Below, in pieces: positions 36,597-45,658 of a DNA stretch of 64,000 nucleotides. A program made the position numbers and the translations under genes. The stretch comes from Halorientalis regularis (GTDB taxonomy: Archaea > Halobacteriota > Halobacteria > Halobacteriales > Haloarculaceae), in contig NZ_JALJCL010000008.1 in NCBI RefSeq assembly GCF_023698535.1, positions 124,001-188,000 on the forward strand, read 5' to 3'. The notes beneath the pieces are model-generated. The model did no database searches and was not told the DNA's origin. It was given only the letters and a program-made list of their open reading frames with translations. Positions within the stretch are counted from its first letter, which is position 1. Each line of letters starts with the position of its first letter.

Positions 36597-37484
36597 TCAG
36601 GACCAGTTGTCCACGACGGTCGGCACACAGCCGTCGTCGGGCAGCGGGAAGCTGTCGTGATCGCTCACGTCGTCGGTCACGTCGTACTCCTCGTAGTTGT
36701 CCGGCGGTTCGCCTTCCGCGCCGGTGTCGCCGACGGCCTTGTCCCACTCCTTCCAGGCGTACGTCCAGCCGAGGAAGTCGTCGTCCGTCTTGTAGTAGTT
36801 GCGACAGGTATCACAGTGTTCGGCGATGGCCTGCCCGTACTGGCCGTCGGTGGCCACCGAGTCGTTGTCGATGGCCCCGCCGAGGAAGTCGACCGATTTG
36901 ACGGAGGTGTCGTAGCCCCGGTCCATGAAGAACTCGAGACACTCCGCGACGGTCTTGGCTCCGCCGCCGTGGGCGACCAGCCGAACGTCGGTGTCCGGGC
37001 TGGCGTCCCGGTAGTCCCGAACGAACGTGCCGAGCTTGTCGGCGTTCAGGTCCGCGATCTCGACGGTCTGGCCCCAGCGACCCTCGTCGGCGTCCCAGTC
37101 GTACCCGATCAGCGCCTCGTCGTACCCCGCCGACCGGAGCCCGTCGTTGAAGCTCCGGAGCGATTCGAGTGCGCCCGTCAGGCCCTTGTCGTACCGGTGG
37201 ACGAACACCACCAGTTCCGACGGCGAGGCGTCGTCGGTCAGCCCCGGAATCGTGGCGCTGGTATCGTAATCCGTTCGGTCGTGTCCCGCCGTGTAGTCCA
37301 CGCCGAGGAACAACTGCGCGATGAAGTGTCCGCGGGTCGTCACTCGCCCGGCGTAGGACCCTTCGAACGCCGCCGCAGTGCCGGTCGCAGTCGCCCCCAA
37401 CCCGACCGCTGCTGCCGTCCCTGTGCCCACTGTACGCAGATACGTCCGTCTCGTAACTCGCCTCGGTTCGTCCCCACGTCCCAT
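36597..37484 (-). CDS. Tat-exported alpha/beta-hydrolase-like protein
   Basis: 295 residues from MGRGDEPRRVTRRTYLRTVG (ATG at 37484). The Tat motif RRTYLR, hydrophobic core and an Ala-x-Ala cleavage region (ATGTAAAF) indicate export. The fold looks like an alpha/beta hydrolase: ELVVFVHRYDKGL (oxyanion side), ALIGYDWDADEG and VRLVAHGGGAKTVAECLEFF. The nucleophile elbow normally reads GHSxG, but here AHGGG has no serine. Paired cysteines in CDTC follow. Catalysis as an esterase is therefore doubtful. Confidence 0.75.
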   Translation of the reverse strand: MGRGDEPRRVTRRTYLRTVGTGTAAAVGLGATATGTAAAFEGSYAGRVTTRGHFIAQLFLGVDYTAGHDRTDYDTSATIPGLTDDASPSELVVFVHRYDKGLTGALESLRSFNDGLRSAGYDEALIGYDWDADEGRWGQTVEIADLNADKLGTFVRDYRDASPDTDVRLVAHGGGAKTVAECLEFFMDRGYDTSVKSVDFLGGAIDNDSVATDGQYGQAIAEHCDTCRNYYKTDDDFLGWTYAWKEWDKAVGDTGAEGEPPDNYEEYDVTDDVSDHDSFPLPDDGCVPTVVDNWS

Positions 37485-37562
37485 AGTGCCACCCGTTCGA
37501 ATCGCTCGATATGCTAAATAAATTATGCACCGTACTCCCGTGTCTTTATACGAAGGGGGCGT

Positions 37563-37589
37563 CAGACGCGTGTCTGATGGGGAGTTTTG
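37563..37589 (+). repeat. Intergenic palindromic repeat, copy 2
   Basis: CAGACGCGTGTCTGA followed by TGGGGAGTTTTG. Matches 3333-3359 at about 22 of 27 positions. It lies 25 bases before the ATG at 37614, where a TATA element would be expected. Confidence 0.4.
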
Positions 37590-37613
37590 GCCGTAGCGGT
37601 CCACAGGGCGTGT

Positions 37614-37814
37614 ATGAGTTCGGAGTTCGTCTGGGGGGCGACGAAAGTCTGGCACTGTCGGGTGTGTGAGAGCCGCAACGTCACGACGGAGACGGACGTG
37701 TTCTCCGACCAGTGTCGTAACTGCACGATCTACAACCAGCTCGACTGGTCCGAGAGCGGCGAGGTCAGCGTCGTCGAGGCCAAGCGCATCGCCGACGGAA
37801 TGGAAGCCGACTAG
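37614..37814 (+). CDS. Small zinc-finger-like protein
   Basis: 66 residues from MSSEFVWGATKVWHCRVCES. CRVC and CRNC (about residues 15-18 and 34-37) can form a zinc ribbon; the C-terminus is helical (VSVVEAKRIADGMEAD). Its stop overlaps that of the J-domain gene. The function is unknown; it belongs to a set of CxxC microproteins in this window. Confidence 0.75.
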   Translation: MSSEFVWGATKVWHCRVCESRNVTTETDVFSDQCRNCTIYNQLDWSESGEVSVVEAKRIADGMEAD

Positions 37815-38803
37815 GAGTACACCTGCGAGACCATGTGGAGGATGGAGAAGAAGACCGTCGCTCCGAGCAACAACAGCGAGACGAACAGCATCGGGACCGA
37901 CGGGATCCAGGACATGATCAGCCAGATCGTGACGAACGCGCTGATCAGGAACACGAAGTGAAAGGCCAGCCAGGGACCGACCTGCCGGAGCACGTCCCGC
38001 AGTGACCCGACACCCACGTCGCTGGTCGCCGCCGCCGTCGGTTCGTACCCCGAGGGGGTGTAGGCGTTCGTCGACGCGTGAGCCGCCTGCCAGCCGTCGG
38101 CTCGCGCCCGGTCGCGCGGGTCCGCGCTGTGCCCACCGGTCGCCGTCGATGTCGACGACGACTCCGAGAAGGCCCAATCCTGGCCCGCGTCGGTCGACCA
38201 CGTCCCGTACTCGTCGGTGTCGCTTCCGCTGGGATTGGTTCTACTGGCGTCGCTCCCGCTGGCGTCGCTGTCACTGGTGTCGGTTCCGCCGGTCCCGGTG
38301 TCAGTGGTGCTGGTCCCGCCAGAATTCCTGCTTCCTGTCTCGGTCCCTGCGGTCCGGTCGGTCCGCTCCCGTCGTCCGGTTCGCCCCGTTCGGCGAGACC
38401 TGTCGCGGCCACTCGAACTGGCTTCGGCGTGGCTGGACCGGTAACGCTGGTAGTTCTCGGCGTTCTCGTCCTCGTCGGTACTGCGCTGGCTCGACGTACC
38501 CGGCGACTCCGAACTGGCCGAGCGCCCCGCGGACCCCGCCCCCGCGTCCTCGACGGACCAGGCGGAGCTATCGAGATGGTCGCGGACGTAGGCGGTGTGG
38601 CCGACGCGGTCGTACCGGCTGCGGGACGCCTCGTCGACCAGCACGTCGCGGGCGGCGGTGAGTCGCTTGAAGCTGTCAGCAGCGTCGGCGTCGTCACTCA
38701 CGTCCGGGTGGGTCTCCTTGACCTGGGCCCGGTAGGCGTCCCGTATCGCCTCGGCGTCGGCGTCGGACTCGACGCCGAGGACGCTGTAGAACGTCTCCGC
38801 CAT
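37811..38803 (-). CDS. Membrane-attached J-domain protein
   Basis: 330 residues. The N-terminal J domain (1-70) has FYSVLGVESDADAEAIRDAY and the HPD motif in KETHPDVSDDAD. A low-complexity linker of about 180 residues rich in Ser, Thr, Asp, Gly and Arg follows. Two C-terminal membrane helices come last (PWLAFHFVFLISAFVTIWLI; VPMLFVSLLLLGATVFFSIL). It should recruit Hsp70/DnaK to the membrane. It lacks the DnaJ zinc domain and substrate domains. Confidence 0.88.
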   Translation of the reverse strand: MAETFYSVLGVESDADAEAIRDAYRAQVKETHPDVSDDADAADSFKRLTAARDVLVDEASRSRYDRVGHTAYVRDHLDSSAWSVEDAGAGSAGRSASSESPGTSSQRSTDEDENAENYQRYRSSHAEASSSGRDRSRRTGRTGRRERTDRTAGTETGSRNSGGTSTTDTGTGGTDTSDSDASGSDASRTNPSGSDTDEYGTWSTDAGQDWAFSESSSTSTATGGHSADPRDRARADGWQAAHASTNAYTPSGYEPTAAATSDVGVGSLRDVLRQVGPWLAFHFVFLISAFVTIWLIMSWIPSVPMLFVSLLLLGATVFFSILHMVSQVYS

Positions 38804-38919
38804 GCGGGTGCCTGATTACGACAGCTTCGTTCCCCGGAAGGTTAAATTTCACCCAGATTCAGGCCGCGGAGTCCAGATCCACCGCCGGACTACTTGTATC
38901 CGAGGCGACTACTGCCAGT

Positions 38920-39348
38920 ATGGCCTCTCACGTGCTGGTACCGCTCGACGGGTCACCGCTGGCCGACGACGCGCTCGCGCACGCGCTCTCCACCTGCGAC
39001 TGCCCGATTACTGTGCTGAACGTGGTGACCCCGCTGGACGAGGGGATGAGCGAGGGCGGCATCCTCGACACCGACGAGTCACGCGAGCAGGCGGCCCGGG
39101 ACCGCGCCGAGAACCTGGTCGAGCGGGCGCGCCGCCAGGCCGAAGCGGCCGAGCGCGACCTCGATACCGTCGTCGAGACGGGCGACCCGGCCGACACCAT
39201 CCTCGAATACGTCGACGACCACGACGTGGACCACGTCGTCATGGGCGGACACGGCGGCGCGAAAAGCGACCTCGCCAGTCGCCTGCTGGGGACCGTCGCG
39301 ACCGTCGTCGTCGGCGAGGCCCCGGTCACGGTCACCGTCGTCCGCTAG
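38920..39348 (+). CDS. Universal stress protein (UspA family)
   Basis: 142 residues. HVLVPLDGSPLADDALAHAL opens the fold. The ATP-binding motif is VDHVVMGGHGGAKSDLASRLLGTVATVVV, here with the GxxGx-type loop shortened; it carries GGHGGA rather than GSHGRS. It is in the UspA superfamily. It converges on the phosphate transporter, overlapping by four bases. Confidence 0.92.
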   Translation: MASHVLVPLDGSPLADDALAHALSTCDCPITVLNVVTPLDEGMSEGGILDTDESREQAARDRAENLVERARRQAEAAERDLDTVVETGDPADTILEYVDDHDVDHVVMGGHGGAKSDLASRLLGTVATVVVGEAPVTVTVVR

Positions 39349-40550
39349 CCGAGGACGGCGGCCAGCACCCGGTAGAGCCCGAACCCGATGCCGACCGACG
39401 TGACCAGTGTCAGAATCCAGAACGTCAGCGTCACGCCGATCTTGCGACGCGAGACGCCAGCCGACCCGCCAGCGAGGCCGCCGCCGATCACGCCCGAGAT
39501 GATGATGTTGTTGAACGAGATGGGGATGCCCAGCGCGATGGCCGCCTGTGCGATGGCGAACCCAGGGACCAGCGCGGCGATGGAACGGCGGACGCCGAGT
39601 TGGGCGTACTCCCGCGAGGTCGCCTGCAGGAGTCGCGGCGCGCCCATCCACGCACCGCCGAGGATACCGACCGCACCGATGGCGAGCAAGGCGATCCCCG
39701 GTAGTCCGAGTTCGGCCCGGTAGAGATTCTCCAGCGGGCCAGTCGCGAGGCCGACCTGACTCCCCCCGCTGGAGAAGGCCACGAGACTCCCCAGCACGAC
39801 GAGGAACACTTTCACTCCGCGGTCCACCGATTGCTGGGTCGCCCGTCGAATGTACTGGAAACTCACGGCCGCCAGGAGGACGGTCGCGAGGACCGTCGCG
39901 GCGAGTTCCGCGCCGCTCACGCCAGTTCGGGCGGCCATCCCGCCGGCGTACCCGGCGACAGAGCCCTGGGGCTGGCCGGTCGGGGAGGGGATGATGCTCA
40001 ACTGGACGTTCGCCACGATACCGCCGACAAGCGCCGCCAGCAACGGGACGCCCACCGTCTCGGGGATGTCGTCGCGGCGCAGGATGGTCGCGGTGAGGTA
40101 GGCCAGCCCGCCCGAGACGGGCGGCACGAGCGCCCAGAACACGGCGATCCGCTGGTAGGTGCCGTACGCGGGCGCGCCGCCCAGCGAGAGCCCGACGCCG
40201 ACCATCGCGCCCGTCGTCGCGAACGCGGCCGGCACCGGATAGCCCGAGTAGATCCCGAAGGCCATGAACGCGGTCGCGGTCAACAGCCCCGCGGTCGCCG
40301 CGAGCGAGGTGATGGCCACGCCGTCGATCAGTCCCGCGCCGACGGTCTCGGAGATGCTACCCCCCTGCGTGAGCGCCCCCAGCGCGGCGAGGATGCCGAT
40401 GAGGAAGGCCGCCCGCATCGTCGAGATGGCGTTGGCACCGATGGCTGGGGCGAACGGCGGGGAGTTACTGTTGGCCCCGAGCGTCCAGGCCGTGACTAAC
40501 CCCGTGAGCGTCGCGAACGCGACCAGGCCCCAGAACACGAGTTCGGCCAC
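39345..40550 (-). CDS. Inorganic phosphate transporter, PiT family
   Basis: 401 residues with about ten membrane helices. The N-terminal GANSNSPPFAPAIGANAIST is the PiT GANDxxN-type signature. The duplicated C-terminal half has FAIAQAAIALGIPISFNNII. Members move phosphate with sodium or protons. No PhoU-like companion gene is adjacent. Confidence 0.93.
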   Translation of the reverse strand: MAELVFWGLVAFATLTGLVTAWTLGANSNSPPFAPAIGANAISTMRAAFLIGILAALGALTQGGSISETVGAGLIDGVAITSLAATAGLLTATAFMAFGIYSGYPVPAAFATTGAMVGVGLSLGGAPAYGTYQRIAVFWALVPPVSGGLAYLTATILRRDDIPETVGVPLLAALVGGIVANVQLSIIPSPTGQPQGSVAGYAGGMAARTGVSGAELAATVLATVLLAAVSFQYIRRATQQSVDRGVKVFLVVLGSLVAFSSGGSQVGLATGPLENLYRAELGLPGIALLAIGAVGILGGAWMGAPRLLQATSREYAQLGVRRSIAALVPGFAIAQAAIALGIPISFNNIIISGVIGGGLAGGSAGVSRRKIGVTLTFWILTLVTSVGIGFGLYRVLAAVLG

Positions 40551-40679
40551 CGACTCATCGACCCCCGTGGCAGCCGTTGCTGACCGAGTTGACGCGACCG
40601 GTGGCGCGGATCGGACAGCGTATACCCCCGTACATTCGGCGATGGTTCGTCCGGAGGAGTCAAAACCTTCGTGGGGAAC

Positions 40680-40949
40680 TCACCGTCGTCGGTGCCACCG
40701 GACGATCCCACCGGCGAGCGCCAGCGCAACGACCCCACCGCCGACGAGGGCCCCGCCGAGCGTCCCCTGCCCCCGAAAACCAGCGAGCATGAGTCCGAGA
40801 CTCGCCGCGAACAGTCCCGCCTGGGCCAGACCAGCGGCGGCGAGAAACCCCCAGAACGTCGCTGCGTCGGCACGCTGTATCGAGTCCTCCAGACCCTCCG
40901 GCGGCTCTGTGACCGCCTCCGTCTCGACGACGGAGAAGGGGTCGAACAT
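40680..40949 (-). CDS. Two-helix membrane protein (DUF7322-like)
   Basis: 89 residues from MFDPFSVVETEAVTEPPEGL (ATG at 40949). Two membrane segments (FWGFLAAAGLAQAGLFAASL; GALVGGGVVALALAGGIVR) follow an acidic amphipathic N-terminus and the end is RWHRRR. Its start overlaps the stop of the PNPOx-like gene, so the two are coupled. Family name from memory; function unknown. Confidence 0.72.
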   Translation of the reverse strand: MFDPFSVVETEAVTEPPEGLEDSIQRADAATFWGFLAAAGLAQAGLFAASLGLMLAGFRGQGTLGGALVGGGVVALALAGGIVRWHRRR

Positions 40950-41413
40950 CAGTCGAACCCCGGCGGCAGGCCGGTGTGTTTGACGCCGCTTCGCTCCTCG
41001 ATCAGGAACCGGTAGACCGCCACGTCGGCGCTGGCCGCGGCCGCCTCGATCAGCCCCGGTCGCCAGGCGTCGGCCAGCGCGCCGTCGATTTCGTCCCACT
41101 CCGACTCCGGGACTTCCTCGATCCGTCCCGTCAGCGAGACGCTCTCCCAGTTGTAGGGCGATTCGGCGCTATACACGAGAAAGCTGGCGCGCTCGGCCCG
41201 CTCGCTCAGGTCTACCTTCCGGCTCTGGCCGCCGACGACGTAGGTGAAGTAGAGTCGCGACTCGCCGTCGAAACCGAAGGACAGCGGGAGCAGGTACGGC
41301 CCGTTTCCGGTCGGCAGCCCCAGCACCCCCATCCGCTGATTCGCGAGGAAAGCACGGATCTCGTCGTCGGTCAGCTGTTCGAGTCCGTACGTCCCCAGTT
41401 CGTCGACTGTCAT
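40949..41413 (-). CDS. Pyridoxamine 5'-phosphate oxidase-like flavin/F420 protein
   Basis: 154 residues from MTVDELGTYGLEQLTDDEIR (ATG at 41413). The split barrel has FLANQRMGVLGLPTGNGPY and PLSFGFDGESRLYFTYVVGG, characteristic of the haloarchaeal PNPOx-like/nitroreductase-type family that binds FMN, F420 or haem. WESVSLTGRIEEVPESEWDE continues the barrel. Substrate unknown. The downstream membrane gene overlaps its stop. Confidence 0.85.
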   Translation of the reverse strand: MTVDELGTYGLEQLTDDEIRAFLANQRMGVLGLPTGNGPYLLPLSFGFDGESRLYFTYVVGGQSRKVDLSERAERASFLVYSAESPYNWESVSLTGRIEEVPESEWDEIDGALADAWRPGLIEAAAASADVAVYRFLIEERSGVKHTGLPPGFD

Positions 41414-41527
41414 CCCACCACATACCAGAGGCCGGACGGGTATCAATCGCTCGCCGATTCTCGACCACCCAACCAGTCGAGTTGGTCTAGCAGGTGCTGG
41501 GCCTGGGCTACGGGATCGCAGTGCTGG

Positions 41528-42034
41528 TCAATCGGGCCCGTCGCGGGCCCGTCGAACGACCTCGCGGTCGACCGTGCCCTCGGGCACCGTATCGACCCAC
41601 TCGACGGCCTCGATCTCCTCGCCGTCGACGCCCGGATCGTCCGTGAGTTCGGTCGCCGTCGGCGTCGCAGTGTAGTGGGCGAAATAGAAGGCGAGTCTGT
41701 CGTCGCCACACTCGAAGGCGACTTCGGTGACGGCCACGAGCGGGCCGACGCTGACGGGCACGCCGGTCTCCTCTTCGACCTCGCGGACCAGCGCCTCCTC
41801 GTGGGTCTCGCCGGGTTCGACCTCCCCGCCGGGGGCGAGCCACTCGCCGTCTTCCCGGACCAGCAGGACGCGACCTGCGTCGTCGGTGACGACCGCGCCG
41901 ACCGCCCAGGTCATCGGGCCGACCTTCGACTCCAGTTCGGCGAACCGGTCGGCGTCCACCGTCTCGACCTTGCGCCGCGACTCGACGCCGTCACGGGCCG
42001 CCAGGTCGGCGAACGCGGGATCGGTCGCGGTCAT
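41528..42034 (-). CDS. Nudix hydrolase
   Basis: 168 residues. The Nudix box is complete: [20 protein letters not shown] then ETGV (about residues 69-92). The N-terminal helix ([20 protein letters not shown]) is shared with haloarchaeal Nudix proteins. A seven-base gap separates it from folD on the same strand, so co-transcription is likely. Substrate unknown. Confidence 0.9.
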   Translation of the reverse strand: MTATDPAFADLAARDGVESRRKVETVDADRFAELESKVGPMTWAVGAVVTDDAGRVLLVREDGEWLAPGGEVEPGETHEEALVREVEEETGVPVSVGPLVAVTEVAFECGDDRLAFYFAHYTATPTATELTDDPGVDGEEIEAVEWVDTVPEGTVDREVVRRARDGPD

Positions 42035-42040
42035 CCAGCC

Positions 42041-42934
42041 TCAGGGCAGTCCAACGTCGGTCTCGGTCTGGAGACTCGCGGCCTTGACCGTGTTCCAGAG
42101 GAGCATCGCGCGGGTCATCGGGCCCACGCCGCCGGGGACGGGCGTGATCGCACCCGCCACCTCCTTCGCACTCTCGTAGGCCACGTCGCCGACCAGTTCG
42201 TAGCCCTTGTCGGTGTCGGCGTCGACGCGGTTGATCCCCACGTCGATCACCGTCGCGCCCTCGGCGAGCATGTCGCCGTCGATCATCTCCGGGACGCCCG
42301 CCGCCGCGATCACGATGTCGGCTCGGCGGGTCCGGGCGGCCAGGTCCTCGGTCCGTGAGTGACAGACGGTAACGGTGGCGTTGCCGCCCTCGGTCTTCTG
42401 GAGCAGGAGGTTCGCCATGGGCTTGCCGACGATGTCCGAGCGACCGACGACCACCGCGTCGGCCCCCTCGGTCTCGACGCTCGCGTCGGCTAGCAGTTTC
42501 TGGATACCGTGTGGCGTGCAGGGCTTGTACCGGGCGTTGCCGGCGACGAGGCGGCCGACGTTCTCGGGGTGGAACCCGTCCACGTCTTTCAGCGGGTCGA
42601 TCCGCCGCAGGACCTCGCGGTCGTCGACGTGCTCGGGCACGGGCATCTGGACGAGGATGCCGTTGACCTCGGGGTCGGCGTTCAGCTCGTCGATGGTGTC
42701 GAACAGTTCGTCGGCGGGCGCGTCGGGGTCGATCTCCACGTCCCGGGCCTCGATGCCCACCTCCTCACAGTCGTCTTGCTTCATCGACACGTAGGTCTCG
42801 CTGGCGGGGTCGTCGCTCATCAGCACGGTTGCGAGCGTCGGCGTGGTCCCGGCGTCGGCGAGCGTGTCGATGGCGTCGCCCAGTCCGTCGCGGACCTCCT
42901 GTGCGACGGCGTTCCCGTCGATGATCTCGGTCAT
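42041..42934 (-). CDS. folD: Bifunctional methylenetetrahydrofolate dehydrogenase/cyclohydrolase
   Basis: 297 residues. FolD interconverts 5,10-methylene- and 10-formyl-tetrahydrofolate. ETYVSMKQDDCEEVGIEARD holds the catalytic Lys (YxxxK). The other signatures are VQMPVPEHVD, PLKDVDGFHPENVGRL, CTPHGIQKLL, VVVGRSDIVGKPMANLL, and PVPGGVGPMTRAML near the C-terminus. It pairs metabolically with glyA about 1.3 kb away on the same strand. Confidence 0.96.
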   Translation of the reverse strand: MTEIIDGNAVAQEVRDGLGDAIDTLADAGTTPTLATVLMSDDPASETYVSMKQDDCEEVGIEARDVEIDPDAPADELFDTIDELNADPEVNGILVQMPVPEHVDDREVLRRIDPLKDVDGFHPENVGRLVAGNARYKPCTPHGIQKLLADASVETEGADAVVVGRSDIVGKPMANLLLQKTEGGNATVTVCHSRTEDLAARTRRADIVIAAAGVPEMIDGDMLAEGATVIDVGINRVDADTDKGYELVGDVAYESAKEVAGAITPVPGGVGPMTRAMLLWNTVKAASLQTETDVGLP

Positions 42935-43012
42935 GGCTGAACAGGCGGTGGGGCGACCCTTGAACGTCTCGATAGCCTGCGGCGGAGCGCGCGGGCTCCC
43001 GGCACCGGCGAC

Positions 43013-44182
43013 TCAGATCGCACGAGCCAGATACGGACCGACGTCGAGGGCGGCGAGGAAGACGGCGAACACGACGGCAGGAACCCAGGCCGAGCGGACG
43101 CGTTCGTAGCTCACACTCGCGATGGCGGCCGCCGCCAGGTAGGCGGGCGCGCTCAGCAGGATCCCCAGGGACGCCGAGATAGCGTCGAGACCGAACAGCG
43201 CGCCGAGGACGAGCGCCCAGAACACACCGACGACGACCAGCACGACGGCGGCGGTCAGCCCCAGTGCCAGCGCCAGCTCCCGGGCCTCGGGTTCGACCGA
43301 TACCGGCCCGACCGATGCGATCCCCTCGACCGCCAGAAACGCCGCCAGGACCGGCAGGACAGCCCCCGCGGTGAAGGTCGTGAGGACGAACAGCGGCCCG
43401 TCGAACGGAAACGGGACGGCCGTGAGGCGGTACGTCGCGACCAGCGCCGTCACCACCGCGACGGCACCGACCGCGCCGAACCGCTCGCGAAGTGACGCCT
43501 GAATCGCGCCGTTGAACAACAGTCCGTAAGCACCGCCAACGAGGATCGGCGTCACCACTGCGGTCACCAGAATCGTCGCCAGCGGCGGCGGCCCGAAGTA
43601 GAACCCGCCGGGACCGGGGAACCCACCCGAGAGCAACGAGGCCGCGAACGGCGGCACCAGTCCGGCGATGGCGGCGAGCACGACAGCGGGGCCGAAGATC
43701 GGTCCAGCCTCCATTCCCGGTATCGAGAGGGAGATTTCGGTCCCGCGCAGGCGAGCGTACGCGACGGCGAGCAGTCCGATGGGGACGACGGTCCCGAAGA
43801 ACAGCTCGACCAGCGACGCCGGGAACGGTTCGATGTCGACCGTCCCGAACAGGACGTACGCACTCACGGCGAGGACACCCCACGTCAACAGTGGCAAACG
43901 AACCGTATCCTCCGGTCTGATCGCCACGTCCGGATCCGCCAGACGGAGGAACACGGCCGCGAGCGCGACCACGACGACGGTTCCGGCGGTGGCGTAGACG
44001 ACCGTCCCGAGGAGGTGCGGGTCGAGTACCCGGGGCGGCAGTTCGTCGAGTTTGTCGACCACGCCGCCGACGACCGTGCGCGAGAGGCGGATTCCGAGCA
44101 ACACGGCCAGCAACCACCCGTAGTCAGTGGTTTCGGGGCCAAAGCGGTCGACGGCGGCACGCTGGAGGGACTGGCGGACCAT
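43013..44182 (-). CDS. Polytopic haloarchaeal membrane protein
   Basis: 389 residues from MVRQSLQRAAVDRFGPETTD (ATG at 44182). About ten hydrophobic helices: WLLAVLLGIRLSRTVVGGVV, GTVVYATAGTVVVVALAAVF, VVLAAIAGLVPPFAASLLSG and others. No transporter signature or catalytic motif is recognised. It lies between folD and glyA, but nothing in it links it to folate chemistry. Confidence 0.72.
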   Translation of the reverse strand: MVRQSLQRAAVDRFGPETTDYGWLLAVLLGIRLSRTVVGGVVDKLDELPPRVLDPHLLGTVVYATAGTVVVVALAAVFLRLADPDVAIRPEDTVRLPLLTWGVLAVSAYVLFGTVDIEPFPASLVELFFGTVVPIGLLAVAYARLRGTEISLSIPGMEAGPIFGPAVVLAAIAGLVPPFAASLLSGGFPGPGGFYFGPPPLATILVTAVVTPILVGGAYGLLFNGAIQASLRERFGAVGAVAVVTALVATYRLTAVPFPFDGPLFVLTTFTAGAVLPVLAAFLAVEGIASVGPVSVEPEARELALALGLTAAVVLVVVGVFWALVLGALFGLDAISASLGILLSAPAYLAAAAIASVSYERVRSAWVPAVVFAVFLAALDVGPYLARAI

Positions 44183-44243
44183 GGCCGCACGTGGCTGCCG
44201 AAATGGCAAAAAACCAACTGGCCCACGACCGCCGCTGCTCGTG

Positions 44244-45491
44244 TTACTCGTACAGCGGGTGCGCGTCGGTCAGGTTCTGGACTCGTTCGGCGGCCTCTGC
44301 CTTCACGTCCGCGTCGTCGTAATCGTCGATCACGTCGGCGATGATATCAGCGACCTCGCGGCAGGCTCCCTCGTCGAAGCCACGCGTGGTCAAGGCAGGC
44401 GTGCCCGCGCGGATGCCCGAGGGGTTGAACGGCGAGCGCGTCTCGCCCGGCACGGTGTTGGCGTTGAGGACGACACCCACGTCTTCGAGGGCCTCCTCGG
44501 CGTCCTTGCCCGTCGTGTCGGGGTGAGATTCGCGCAGGTCCACGAGGACGAGGTGGTTGTCCGTGCCCCCCGAGACCAGCGAGAAGCCCCGTTCCTGGAG
44601 CTGGTCGCCCAGCGCCTTCGCGTTCTCGATGGTCTGTTCGGCGTACGCCTCGAACTGGGGTTCGAGGGCTTCTTTGAATCCGACGGCCTTGCCGGCTATG
44701 TTGTGCATCAGGGGACCGCCCTGGCCGCCGGGGAAGACGGCGGGGTCGATGTCGTCGGCGTACGCCTCGTCGCACATGATGATACCGCCACGGCCCGCGC
44801 GGATCGTCTTGTGCGTCGACCCGGTGACGAAGTCGGCGGTGCCGACCGGGTTGGCGTGGACGCCAGCGGCGACGAGGCCGGTGATGTGCGCGATGTCGGC
44901 GAGGTGGTAGGCGTCGACGGCGTCGGCCGCGGCCTGGATGGCCTCGAAGTCGACCTCGCGCGGGTACGCGGAGTAGCCCGAGACGATGATGTCGGGCTCG
45001 AACGCCTCGGCGTGGTCCCGGAGGTCGTCGTAGTCGATGTAGCCCGTCTCGGCGTCGACCTCGTACTGTTCGACCTCGTAGAGCTGGCCGGTGAAGTTCG
45101 CGGGGTGGCCGTGCGAGAGGTGGCCGCCGTGGTTGAGGTCCAGCGAGAGGATCTTGTCCCCGGGTTCGAGCATCGCGTAGTAGACGCCCTGGTTGGCCTG
45201 CGTGCCCGAGTGTGGCTGGACGTTGACGTGTTCCGCGCCCCACAGCTCCTTGGCCCGCTCGATAGCGAGTTCCTCGACCTCGTCGGCGTACTCACAGCCC
45301 GCGTAGTAGCGTTCGCCCGGGTACCCCTCGGCGTACTTGTTCGTGAGCGCACTGCCCTGGGCTTCCAGCACCGCCTCGCTGACGTGGTTCTCGCTGGCGA
45401 TCATCGCCAGCGTGTCGTTCTGCCGCTGCACTTCGCCCTCGAGGGCGTCCGCGACCGCCGGGTCGACTTCCCGGACGTGCTCGTAGTTCAT
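44244..45491 (-). CDS. glyA: Serine hydroxymethyltransferase
   Basis: 415 residues. A PLP fold-type I enzyme that converts serine and tetrahydrofolate into glycine and methylene-tetrahydrofolate. IASENHVSEAVLEAQGSAL is the substrate segment at about residues 35-53, YAEGYPGERYYAGCEYADE follows, and the PLP lysine is in VTGSTHKTIRAGRGG at about residues 222-236. The C-terminal part SGIRAGTPALTTRGFDEG is conserved. A TAGATTATT box lies 26-34 bases upstream. Confidence 0.96.
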   Translation of the reverse strand: MNYEHVREVDPAVADALEGEVQRQNDTLAMIASENHVSEAVLEAQGSALTNKYAEGYPGERYYAGCEYADEVEELAIERAKELWGAEHVNVQPHSGTQANQGVYYAMLEPGDKILSLDLNHGGHLSHGHPANFTGQLYEVEQYEVDAETGYIDYDDLRDHAEAFEPDIIVSGYSAYPREVDFEAIQAAADAVDAYHLADIAHITGLVAAGVHANPVGTADFVTGSTHKTIRAGRGGIIMCDEAYADDIDPAVFPGGQGGPLMHNIAGKAVGFKEALEPQFEAYAEQTIENAKALGDQLQERGFSLVSGGTDNHLVLVDLRESHPDTTGKDAEEALEDVGVVLNANTVPGETRSPFNPSGIRAGTPALTTRGFDEGACREVADIIADVIDDYDDADVKAEAAERVQNLTDAHPLYE

Positions 45492-45516
45492 GCCCGTGGC
45501 TCAGTCCTGGCCCGAC

Positions 45517-45525
45517 AATAATCTA
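45517..45525 (-). promoter_or_regulatory. TATA-like box for glyA
   Basis: TAGATTATT on the minus strand, 26-34 bases before the ATG at 45491. Another AT-rich block toward 45593-45630 probably serves the divergent CHAT gene. Confidence 0.55.
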
Positions 45526-45658
45526 CCCTTCCTGCCCGGGATTTTCACCACCGGTAGTTGCCCTGTAAAGAAATACCGGCAATCGTGGGCCATTTAATAA
45601 CCCGGTCATACCCCGTCCGAAAAATAATGAGTGAGTAGTCCGTGCGAGTGAGTATAGC

